From: Rapana venosa
Lineage: Eukaryota > Mollusca > Gastropoda > Neogastropoda > Muricidae
DNA length: 64,000 nucleotides
NCBI GenBank assembly: GCA_028751875.1
Contig: CM054167.1
Location: 26,879,036-26,943,035, forward strand
Direction of reading: 5' to 3'
Position 1 is the stretch's first letter. Each line of letters begins with the position of its first letter. The notes under the pieces are model-generated. The model saw nothing but the letters and a program-made list of their open reading frames with translations. It was not told where the DNA came from and did no database searches. This document shows positions 53,964 to 64,000 of this stretch, one piece after another. The position numbers and the translations under genes were made by a program.

Positions 53964-54345
53964 GTTGTCTTTTTGTTTTTTTGTTTTTTTTGTTTTTTGT
54001 TTTTTTGTTTTGTTTGTTTTTCCTTTTAAAATATCTCCCCTTTCTCTCGGTAACCAACCACGCCACCTGTAGATTTTTTTATTTTATTCTTTTTTTTTTT
54101 CTGGTCAGACTACTGTCAGATTGATTGAGTTATATACACATTGTGTGCTACAGAGTGGTAATTGATTTTACTCCTCTCTTCACCCTTCCACCACTATACC
54201 CCTATCAAGTATTCACTCCCCCCTCCTATTATTATTATTATTCATTGTCTCTCTTTTCTTCCTTATCTTCACCATTCTTGTACACATTAATACTTTCCTC
54301 ACAAAACTAACTTTAATAGATGTATTCAAGACACAATTCATGGCC
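53331..54345. other. duplicated unique DNA with (CT)n runs
   Basis: CT runs at 53702-53770 and 53916-53960, a GAGTTCGA short repeat at 53890-53915, and T-rich spacer. All of it recurs at 59020-60007. No gene recognised. Confidence 0.6.
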
Positions 54346-55469
54346 CTCCTTTGACCCCATACCCCGGGGACGTTCGGGAATTTTCATGCGTAATTTGGAA
54401 CCCACAGAAACCCTTCCAGAGGTCAAGAAAATTTGTACAAGGACTTTCATTGCCCGTCTTTTTTGCCCAACGAAAAACAGACGGGTTTTCCGATGAAAAC
54501 CGGGGTGAAAAGGGATGCGCATTAAGGATTCCTCTTCCCCGTGATAGACGGGGTGTTTAGTAAAGAACAGGGGAAAGGTTTGGGGGGAAAAAAAATTTGG
54601 GTTTAAGTTTGGGGGATTTCAGGAACATTTTAAAAAGACCTTGACTTTGCAGACGACATCGCCCTCCTTTTCATTCAAACCAGAATCATCTAAAAACACA
54701 AAACTAAAAAACGGAAAGCCAACGAAAAGGGGGTTTGGATAAAGGGCTGAAGGGGCCAGAATTTTCAAAGCCATAAAAAGAAAACGGCAGGAAAAGGGAC
54801 GGGTTTGGGGGTTTGGAATCAGGAAGGGGAAGAGAGGGAAAAACTTCCCCCTATCCGGGGGAAAAAACGTCCCCAAAACTGGAGGAACAGCAGACTTCAA
54901 GAAGAAGTAGCCCGGGCCAAAGGCGCAGAGGAAAACTTTATCCAACATTGGCAAAGGGGGAAAAAAGGGCCCAAAAAAACCAAAGCCCCCTTTTCAAGAG
55001 CCTTGTTTTGTCAGTTTTTTTCTCTACGGGGGTGAGACCTGGAAATTAACGAAAAGGAAAAAGAAGAGAAAAATAACATTTTCCCCAAAACCCCAAAATT
55101 TTTTGGGGGGATCTTCAAGATCCGATGGGAAGAAAAACAAAGCCAAAAAGAAAAGTTTGGAAATGCAGGAGCAGAAAAAAACAGCCCGGAGATTAGAGAC
55201 AAAATGGAACCCGGGTTGGACAAGCCCAAAAAAGGAAAAAGGGTTACGACTGTGCTGTTGGGCCCCCGGATGGACACCTGAAAAGGGGGAAGGAAAGGGG
55301 CGCCCAAAAAAAAACATTGGGGACAAAAGGTTTGAGTAAAAGGGGGAACGGGCAGGCCCGGGGCCGTGGGGAACGCCCCACGACGCACAGCTGCAAACCG
55401 GAACCCTTTGGAAAGGAAAATGTTCAACCTTGTTGCCTCCCGGCACAGAGAGAAATTTAAAGGGTGTTA
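54346..55469 (+). mobile_element. LINE-N ORF2 fragment, heavily damaged sequence
   Basis: Pieces of a second GSETW-type LINE in shifting frames: LDFADDIAL-like sequence near 54645-54670 (RT active site), GGETWK-like sequence near 55030, and KGRPKK-like sequence near 55290-55310. Many A, G and C runs of 4-9 bases break every frame. It lies between the two copies of the large duplication. Confidence 0.6.
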
Positions 55470-55519
55470 AATGGGGGTTTTAAACCTTTTAAAAACTAGG
55501 GGAAAGACATAATTTTTTT

Positions 55520-56812
55520 TGAATTAAAAACTTTTTAAATTAAATTTCTTTTCCTCCTCACTCTTCGACTTATCTGCCGCCTTTTATCCCTAGATTTATC
55601 AATTTTTTTTTTCCCCTTTTCGCCCCCCCAAATACGTTTGGTTTTTAACGGCAAGCCCCACATGGTTTATTAAAACCTCCAGAAAAGGTTTTTGGGAAAA
55701 TTATTGAAAAAAAAATTCAATCAAAACCTGTCCCCCCCCAAAAAGGGGGAAAGTGGGGTCCCCCGGGATCAGTCCTGGGGCCCCGTTCTCTTTACTCTTA
55801 CATGCTTTTCCCCTCTCAATTTAATAAACAACCACCCTATTGATCTTTATTTCTATCCGATGATACTCAATTTAGTGCAGGTTTCTGTTGAAAAAAATTG
55901 CCTTTCCCCCCCCCCTGACAAATATGTTCCTACTGCCTTCAAAAAATTCAAAACTGGATGACTCAAAAAAAAGTTACAACTTTTTGGCCCAAAAAAACCC
56001 AAAGGGCCCTGACATTGGGGCCCAACAAATTTTCCCCTATCGCAAAAACCCTTTAATTGAATTTGGCAATATCAGTTCCTTGTCCAACTCTGTTAAAGGG
56101 ATTTAAGTAGTTTTTTCCAAAACCCTCTCTATGAAAAAAAAATTTACACCCGACCGCCTCCCACTACTATCAATTACGGGGCATAAGCGCGTTTTGCAGT
56201 TTCTGTCCACTGATTTCAACTTCCAAGTTGTCAAAATCTCTCATTTTTTCCCCCGTTTAGACAAATGTAGGGTTTTCTTTTTTTGGGTGGCCTTTCCAGA
56301 TCATCTGTCCCCCCTTCTTCAAAGCATACAAAAAAAACTGGAGCTCGACCCGGTCCTAAGAAAGAAAAAAACCCGAACCATCAGTTTTCCTTTTTTGCGA
56401 TCTTTTTCACTGGCTGCCTGTCTTTTCAAAGATGGGGTTTTAAAATTTAAAACCCCTGTTTTTAAATTCCCCAAAAAATCTGGGGACCCCCTTATCCCGG
56501 GGAAAATTTTTATTCCCGTTCAATCCAACCCGTTCCCCTTGTTCAGCCGCAGATCCCCTTTTGCTTTCGAACAAACCCAGATTCAAAAAAACCAATTTTT
56601 GGGCCCTTTGTTTTTTCTTGTTTTGGTCCCTCCCCCTGGAATGGGCCCCCTCTTTTTTCTTCGCCAAAAGCCTAAAATTATACCTTCAAAACCACCTCAA
56701 AAACACTTTTTTTTTCCGCCCGAGACTTTCCCCCAAAAATTTTTTCCCCAAATTTTTTAAAAGCATCTTTACCTTCTAAGTGTTGTTTCCCATTGTGTGT
56801 GTGGTTTTTTTG

Positions 56813-56861
<49 letters not shown>

Positions 56862-57060
56862 GTGTGTGGTGTATGTGCGTGTGGGGTGCGTGCATGCGTA
56901 CATACGTGCGCGCGCATGGTTTTTGAAATCTGTTGTTCATTATGTTTAAGGAGGTTGCATGCTGTAAATGATTGAGTGCAAGCGCTTCGTTTTTGTTTGT
57001 TTTTTTACAAGATTCAGGCTATATAAATTCCATATAATATTACTATTATTATTATTACAT
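55520..57060 (+). mobile_element. LINE-M copy within duplication copy 2 (frames destroyed)
   Basis: Counterpart of 49854-51347. Readable landmarks: GGATCAGTCCTGGGGCCCCG, TATCAATTACGGGGCATAAG, CACTGGCTGCCTGTC, GTGTGT run, ACAAGATTCAGGCTATATAA. Confidence 0.78.
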
Positions 57061-57224
57061 AGAATCCTCTACATAACATGCGTTTTCATTTTCAACGTTT
57101 TTTTTTTTACATGGTTGTCTTGCATCATTATTTTTGTTTACTCTTTATTATACACATTGTTAGTGAGTGGCAAAACAATTTAATCGTGTGGCGAAATGGC
57201 TACCCGAAAAAGGTAATTTTTCAA

Positions 57225-58485
57225 TTACTTTTGGTATTAAAGGTAGACCCCTCCCCTGGTTCATTTTCATACCTTACAGACCGATTCTACACAGTTGCAG
57301 TAACAAGATTCAATAAAAACACCTGCCAAACTGGAATGTGGATCCCACATGAATCAGTTTTTGGGCCCCTGTTCTTTTCACACTTACACTGCTCCTCTTT
57401 CCACACATAATAAATCGTCATCAGATCAACCATCATTTTTATTCAGAGACTCTCAAATTCTTAGCAGTGATACTCCTGAAAATCTGCCTTCTCTCTTGAT
57501 TAATATGTCCTACTGGCTTCAAGTTTACCCAAAATTGGATAAATGCAGAACAAGTACAGCTAAAGGCAGATAAACCGAAGCCATGCTTGTGGGGACCAAA
57601 CAGAAACTCTTTTCCCATCACAACAGCTTCAATAGAATTCGGCAATCGTTGTCCTCTATCTACTGTTGTGAAATATCTAGATGTTGTTATAGACAACACA
57701 CTCTCCCATGCAAAAAATTTATCACCCAAACCCGCCTGTCGTGCTACTATCAATTACGGGGTACAAGTGCAATTCGAAAATACCTGCCCCCTGATGCAAC
57801 ATCCAAACTAGTCACGTCTCTCATTCTCTCACAACTGGACTATTGCAATTCTCTTCCAGTGGTCTGCTAGATTCATTTTATCCCCTCCTTTCAACGTAAT
57901 ACAAAACTGCGGCTCGCCTAGTCCTCAGAAAGAAAAAAATCGAGCACATTACCCCCCCTCTTGCGATATCTTTTACTGGTTTCCTGTGCCACAGAGAGTT
58001 TAAAATATAAAATCAGTACCCCCTGTTACAAATGCCTCCATGAAACAGCAGCTTCCTACCTTGTGAATGTCTTCACTTGTACACTCTTCTCGTTCCCCCA
58101 TCTGCTGCGGGTACCTTGTGCTTCAATTTCCTAGATTCAACCAGTCTACTGTTTGGGCCCTGGCTCATTCTCTTGTTTCTTGGTCCATCGATCTGGAATG
58201 ACCTCCCCCTCTCCCTTCGCAAAAGCCTTTTAAGACGCTTTTAAATCCGACCTCAAGACACATTTATTTAAAACCCAAGATTCTTCCCTCTTGTTCCATT
58301 TCATTTTGCCCCTGCCCTCAACACCCAAAACCCCTCCCCCTGCCGGAGTTTTATAACCTTTATGTGTGTGCACGCGTATTAATTGTAGCTGTCTGCAAGG
58401 GAATGAGTAGGATGAATGAAACTGCTTTGATTTTGTTGTTGTTGCAAAGATACAGCCATATAAATTCCATGTATTATTATTCTTA
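57225..58485 (+). mobile_element. LINE-M second-type copy within duplication copy 2
   Basis: Counterpart of 51510-52775 with indels. It retains TCCTACTGGCTTCAAG, GTGAAATATCTAGATGTTGT and AATGACCTCCCCCTCTCCCT. Confidence 0.8.
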
Positions 58486-58555
58486 TTGTTCTTAATTGAT
58501 TAACATTATTTTTTCTTTTTCAAAATTGCTTTTAAAGGATCTGTATAGTGACTTT

Positions 58556-58579
58556 CCCCCCCCCCCCCCCCCCCCCCCA
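58556..58579. repeat. poly-C run
   Basis: Over 20 C; the counterpart at 52842-52852 has about 11. Confidence 0.9.
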
Positions 58580-58613
58580 AACGTTTGCTTATTTATTCAG
58601 TAACATGACTTTT

Positions 58614-58937
58614 GGGGGACAGGATAGTGTGGTGGTTATGGTGATGCATTCGAACCCCGTTCAAGAGGATTTTTCCTCTGGAGTTAACATCAGTGCCGAT
58701 TCCCCTCTCCCCAAAGTCCTTTGAAAGAGACTATAAAACCCAGGCCCCGTGTGCGAGCGCACGCAGAACAAACTTGCGCACACGTTTAAATCCTGTTCCG
58801 CTTTTGTAAGAGTAGGCATTGTGTGCCGGTGGGAAAATGACAGAATTTACAAACCGCATACACACGGGGAAAATGGATGTAAAAAAAAAGCACCCCTTTA
58901 GGTGCTTATTCATTTTCCTCGATATGAAAAAATAAAT
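58614..58937 (+). mobile_element. SINE-A copy within duplication copy 2
   Basis: Counterpart of 52893-53212 with indels. Confidence 0.78.
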
Positions 58938-58954
58938 GAAAACAAATAACCACA

Positions 58955-58989
<35 letters not shown>

Positions 58990-60007
58990 CCACACCACCC
59001 CACACAAACACACCCCACACACATCCCTTCTTTCAACACTTGTTGCCGCCACAAATAGGAACAACAAGTATCGCATAAAATTTTCTGTTTCTTAGGAAAC
59101 CCAAAAATCTTTCCTCATATTCGTCTAGCAATGTTTGGATAAGCCGTACGTGCGGCAGCCTGTTCGGATTCAATCATAAAACAACTTTAATCAATTACCT
59201 AAGAGTGCTTATATTAAAAGGGGTTAACATTTAAAAGCCTTGGAGAGAAAGCGAGAGACTCGAACTCGAAATGTTTATTGAGAGTAAAATGGGTAAGTAC
59301 AGGGTTCTTTAACCATGCTCTCACCAAAAAGATTGAAAAAAAATGAAAAAAAAAGAAAAAAGAGAAAAAAAACAACACACGAGAACAAAGTTAAATAAAA
59401 CGACAACACACACACACACTCTCTCTCTCTCTCTCTCTCTCTCCCTCTCTCTCTCATACATTAACACTTTGGTTGGTTTTTTTTGTGTTATTATTTTTTT
59501 CTCACTAAAATACTAAGCAGTTTGGCAACCCCCTTTATGTATGGGCCATGGCCTTTTTGTGAATAAAACTTTCGAGTTCGAGTTCGACTTCGAGTTCTCT
59601 CTCTCTCTCTCTCTCTCTCTCTCCCCTCTCTCTTTTCTCTTTTTTTGTCTTTTTTTTGTTTTTTGTTTTTTTTGGTTTTGTTTGTTTTTCCTTTTAAAAT
59701 ATCTCCCCCTTCTCTCGGTAACCAACCACGCCACCTGTAGATTTTTATTTTATTCTTCTTTTTTTTTCTGGTCAGACTACTGTCAGATTGAGTTATATAC
59801 ACATTGTGTGCTACAGAGTGGTAATTGATTTTACTCCTCTCTTCACCCTTCCACCACTATACCCCTATCAAGTATTCACTCCCCCCTCCTATTATTTATT
59901 ATTATTCATTGTCTCTCTTTTCTTCCTTATCTTCACCATTCTTGTACAATTAATACTTCCTCACAAAACTAACTTAATAGATGTATTCAAGACAAAAAAT
60001 TCATGGC

Positions 60008-62885
60008 CTCCAAGGATGGGTTACGAATTTGTCACCTAATATAAACCATGCAGTCAATAAAATCGAAGATATAACAAGACTCATCACAAACCAAGGCAAA
60101 AACCCTTTCATTACTAGGTCTTTCCGAGTCAAGGACTTACAGAAAACATAACAACACTGACATTTCCATTCCAGGAATAAAATTCATGCGAAAAGATCCG
60201 CAAAAGCCCAAAGAAAGGTCTCTTAATTTTTATTAGTGAGTCTGTAACGTTCAACGTTTTTTTCCATCTTGAACCGTTATGAAGTAGAATCCATCTGGAT
60301 CGAAGTAGCTATAAAAGGTGCAGCGCCTATTAAAATGGGGTTCTGCTACAAAAAATCCAACAAAAAGAAAAATTTTGGATAGAAAATTTTTGGGACTCCT
60401 TGTAAACGTAGTCCTATTAAAATTAGGGAATTTCTTACTGGGTTTGTTTTAAAAAGGGTTGGACCTAGAAAAAAGTAAAAACCAATGGCCCCAAAGTTTT
60501 AAACTCTTAAATTTCCCCCAATTAGAAAATTCCCCCCAAAAGATTTCGCATCAAATTCAAACACAATCATTGATCCTTTCTATGTATCACCCCCAAAAAA
60601 AACATTTAAAAATTTTATTTGCCCCTGTACACCCTTTTAGGCCACTACCGTCTGTACCACATGGTCAAAAAAGGAAAAAAAATTTTCCAAAACCTGGCCT
60701 TTAAAACTTTAAAATCGCTCTTTTGAAAAATTTTAATGGAGCTTTTTTTACAGGGGTTAAAAGCTTTTCCCATGCTCTCGGAAAATTCAATATTACTGAT
60801 CCAGACCTGGCCTTTTGATTTTGGAAAAAAAGTTTTTACTGAAATCTAAAAACAAACATGCCCAAAAAAACCTTTAAGGATCAAACATGCCCGCAAACCC
60901 CCTTGGTTTAAAAAGGGAAAACTAGAAAAAGCATGCTATCAAAAGAGATTTCTTAAAGAACAAAAAATATTTTTGGGGAAAGGAAAAAAAATTAAGAAAT
61001 GCCAAAAATTTTCACAAAACGAAAGAGAAAAGGAAATTTTTCCAAGTCTATTTCATCCAAAAAAATTTTAAAGGGTTGTAGGGAAAAGGAAAAAATAAAT
61101 TTCAAATAACAAAAAATTAATTTGTCTTCCAAATCTAACGAAATTTAAAAGAATTTCTGCAAAAAAAACCTAAACAATCACTTCATTAATATTTCTTGTA
61201 AAATTTAAAAATGAAAAATCGAAGTCCAATATTCAATGAATAAAAAAATTCTCCCAAAGGGAAAAGCGTATTCCTTCAAAACCCCATTTTCCCCATTCAT
61301 ATTGTTTCTGAGGTTTTACGATTCCCTAAATCACCTCAAAAATTTAAATTCGGGTGGTTTTGGGAGGGAAAATTGATGGCAGAATACTGAAACTCTAAGC
61401 TCCAGTTATTACGGGACACTCTGACACTTTCAAAACCCTTTTTCTTCAAAAGAACTTTTTCCCCCAACCCCTTCCCAAAACTGCTAAGGGGGTTTCCCGA
61501 TCCAAAAGTTGGAGACACTTCTGACCCCTCAAATTATAGGCCAATTTTAAAATTTTATCTTACCTTTAAAAACCCCTTGGAAAAACATTTGAAAAAACCC
61601 CTAGTCCTTTTCATATAGTTTATTAAAAAATTTTTTCCCCCTTCCCCCAAATCAGTCTGGTTTAGAAAAAATCACTCGTGCCCCTACGGGATTAATAGTT
61701 TTTAAAACAATTGGCTGTCTTAAAATTAATGACAATAAATTTTGGGGGGGTTTATTTGTGATTTTTAAAAAAACCCTTTTATACAAATTTAAACAAAGAC
61801 TTTCATCAAAAGCTTTGATTTTTATTTCTCTACAAATACCCCTTGGGAATTCTTGCTTTTTTTCTTACAAACAGGCAAAATTTTGTTTTTTAAAAGTACG
61901 TCCACATCCACACTTTAACCCCTTTTATTTTGGAGTACCCAGGGATCCTTTTTAGGACCCAAATTTTCTTTTTTATTTTTTCATAAATGCCCTTCCCCCT
62001 CCCCCATCAAAACTAAAAAGCGAAATTTTTGTGACGACACAAAACCCAACATACAAACCATTTCTGACATTAACTCTCTTTCAAAAACATTGCAAAATAG
62101 ACTGATGATCTTTTCAAATGGACCCGAAAAATCACATTTTTTATTAAAACCCCAAAAAAAAAAATGGGAAAGTTTTCATAAAAGACAAAAAACGACAAAA
62201 TCTATCTTTTTAAATTTTCTCCAATCCCTATTTAAAAGGAAAAAATAGAACAAAACTCTCACCCCAAAGTTTAGGAGTAAAAAATTTATGGGAAAAATTT
62301 AGTGGTACCAACACATATCCCATCTGGGCAAATACATGTCTCAAAGGTATAACCCAAATGACTAAAATCAAACATTTTCTTGACTTTCATTCAAGAAAAA
62401 AAAATTTTTTTCAAATTATATACAAAACCTCAATAAAATTAGCTTCAAACCCCGTTTGGGTTCTGCTAGGCAAACACTATGAAAAACCCTTTTTAAATCT
62501 GTTTTAAAAGTGCTCCCTTTAAAAAAGGGTTTTTCTGAAGAAGACTTTCCTTTTTTTGAAGTGGAAATTTTCCCCCGTTAAATTTTTCTTCCCTACACCC
62601 AAAAATAAAAATTTTTAACAAAGGCATCATGATGTTTAAGATTAATGACGGAACTTTTCCTCACCCTTAAAAGACAGTTCCCAATGAATCATTCAAAAAT
62701 ACCGAAAAGCCATGTGTCCCAATCCAAGAATAGATTTGTTAAAATCTAGCTTTCTTTACTCAGGCCCTGTGCTGTGGAACTCCCTTCCTGACTCATTTAG
62801 ACAACTCCAATCATTAACAATCTTCAAAAGTCATTTTTTTCATCCACTTAATGCATCAAAAATAAAAATCCACAACTGATCTGTT
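60008..62885 (+). mobile_element. LINE-O, near full ORF2 (endonuclease plus RT), heavily damaged
   Basis: Fragments in shifting frames follow the order of an APE-endonuclease LINE. Near 60150-60350: DISIPG-like, MRKD, SVTFNVFFHLE, VESIWIEVAIKGAAPIKMGF. Near 61510: SDPSNYRPI. Near 61920: GVPRDPF (GVPQGS position). Near 62015-62045: SEIFVDDT (RT catalytic DD). Near 62745-62870: YSGPVLWNSLPDSFRQLQSL, TIFKSHFFHPL, the C-terminal end. The last 200 bases read cleanly. CR1/Rex1-like group is inferred. Confidence 0.7.
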
Positions 62886-62944
62886 GGAAACAAAGTAAAT
62901 ATATCCTCCCTTGCATTATACCATATTATCCTCTCTCTCTCTCT

Positions 62945-64000
62945 CTGTAACTGACATTAGTGAGCTTTTATATACTTTTACCTCCAACATTTGTTACACT
63001 AAACTTTTTATAAAGATAGGATGGAGCAAAATTGTACATAATTTTGTACATGAATACACCTTTGTTGAAACGACATCTTAGATGGGAGGGAAGAGTATTA
63101 AGTTCCTTGTAATCTTTAACTTCCAAGGATGTCGATTTAAGAAGCTCTATTTTTAAGGAATGTCTACACAAACTTTCTAATCGTTTAAGGCAAGTTTTGC
63201 TAGCTATATCCCAGCATGTTGAGGCATAATCTATGTCAGGCTGTATCTATGTCAGGCTGTATATACGCATGAAAAAATAGTTTGCGGGTGTGTTGATCAA
63301 GAAAATGTTTTATCCTGTTGAGCTGAAAGATTTTCTGGGCTAACTTTTTAGACAAATTTGAGAGATGAGTAGACCAAGACAAATCGTTATCAATATTTAA
63401 ACCAAGCAATTTATGAGAATCCACTTCTTCTAAGTGCTTAAGATCAGGAAATTTCAATCTCATGCTTTGTCGCTTTTTTTTTGTCGTAAAGAGCATAAAT
63501 TTGGACTTTTCAGGATGGAGAGCCATATGGTTAAGTTCAGACCAATAAGCAAGTTTATCAATATCTTTTTGCAATTCAAAAGAAAGCGAACTTGCATCCT
63601 TACCTTTATTATGGATGGTGGTATCATCAGCAAATAGTTCACATGAGGTGGAAACATTCAATGGAAGATTATTTACTTAAACTGAAAAAAATGGGACCTA
63701 AAACTGATCCTTGTGGAACTCCATAAATAATCGGCATGAAGGGGGAGGTAACGCAATCTTGGTATACTTCTTGTCTATTACCTAGAAAGGACGATATAAG
63801 TTCAACTGACTCAGAGCATAACCCATACATATCTAGTAGTTGTTTTTGTTTTTTATAGAAGAGAATGATCAATAGTGTCAAATGCATTAGTAAAACCTAC
63901 AAAAATACCTCCTGATAATATATTGTTATTGATATTGCCATGCCATTGTTCTATTAGATTTGTGAGAAGAGTATGACAGGAGTGGTTCTTCCTAAATCCA
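62945..64000 (-). mobile_element. LINE-P, 3' two-thirds of RT ORF, runs off the window
   Basis: Minus-strand frames: 63887-63669 with IYGVPQGSVLGPIFFSL; 63661-63236 with CELFADDTTIHNKGKD (RT catalytic FADD), ALHPEKSKFMLFT, HKLLGLNIDNDLSWSTHLSN; and 63171-62968 with LRCRFNKGVFMYKIMYN, the C-terminal region. Two frame breaks (near 63665 and 63232, the latter at a TATCTATGTCAGGCTGTA tandem repeat) show it is inactive. It meets LINE-O tail to tail. Confidence 0.82.

Larger units (their letters stand above)
49790..54345 (+). repeat. large duplication, copy 1
   Basis: The whole order LINE-M, LINE-M second copy, SINE-A, CACG/CA repeat, CT runs, GAGTTCGA motif, CTACAGAGTGGTAATTGATT and AGATGTATTCAAGACA recurs at 55,470-60,007. 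The boundaries are approximate (left near 49790/55470, right just after AATTCATGGCC). Confidence 0.85.
55470..60007 (+). repeat. large duplication, copy 2 (error-rich)
   Basis: Co-linear with 49,790-54,345. From 55,470 to about 56,780 nearly every line has small indels and homopolymer expansions relative to copy 1; from 57,060 on the copy is closer but still has scattered indels. Confidence 0.85.

Noticed and set aside
54619..54954. ORFs in the 54.3-56.8 kb zone as genes
   Set aside because: Homopolymer-rich damaged LINE sequence; alignment to the intact twin at 49.8-51.3 kb or to RT motifs explains the region better.

Overview
The window looks like animal nuclear DNA, most likely from a mollusc and perhaps a marine gastropod; the species is inferred, not proven. 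It has small exons with GT/AG introns of 1-7 kb, no bacterial gene packing, and very dense microsatellites, SINEs and 5'-truncated LINEs. I support only two host protein genes. Repeat family names used below (SINE-A, LINE-L and so on) are my own labels.

1-20,000: the 3' part of a plus-strand gene for a 1-acyl-sn-glycerol-3-phosphate acyltransferase (AGPAT1/2 family, phosphatidic acid synthesis). Five coding exons are visible (219-352, 6496-6671, 13901-13996, 16329-16401, 17643-17803). They join in frame to 212 residues plus stop and carry NHxxxxD, FPEGTR and VPIVP motifs; the N-terminus lies left of the window. Its introns hold a 1.5 kb minisatellite (about 2000-3545) and, just before exon 6496, a 2 kb tandem array (4462-6495). 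Every array unit ends in a copy of that exon's own 3' splice site, and some units also copy its first coding bases. A TTGAC pentamer array runs almost into the splice site at 16328.

20,000-43,300: no host gene recognised. This is a repeat landscape: a tRNA-headed SINE of about 340 bp (SINE-A, more than 20 copies and fragments), a second SINE of about 430 bp (SINE-B), a SINE whose body contains a 5S rRNA segment (SINE-5S), several single-copy tRNA-headed SINEs, unclassified repeats H, I and J, an 81 bp satellite (39480-40770), and LINE 3' ends.

43,300-46,740: a minus-strand two-exon gene for a type II membrane protein resembling the HtrL/YibB family of putative glycosyltransferase-like proteins. 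A short upstream ORF overlaps its likely start codon.

46,800-64,000: mostly non-LTR retrotransposons. Five CR1/L2-like fragments with YADD-type reverse transcriptase (LINE-M) lie at 33.9-58.5 kb; LINE fragments of other types lie at 47.8-48.7, 54.3-55.5, 60.0-62.9 and 62.9-64.0 kb. A block of about 4.5 kb (49,790-54,345) recurs at 55,470-60,007. Much of 54,350-62,700 has an unusual excess of homopolymer runs and frame breaks and may be poorly called consensus rather than old sequence.

The two genes show no functional link. The most unusual signals are the exon-derived splice-site array in the AGPAT gene, the tRNA/5S rRNA chimeric SINE, and a SINE-B copy that ends in the 3' tail used by LINE-M.
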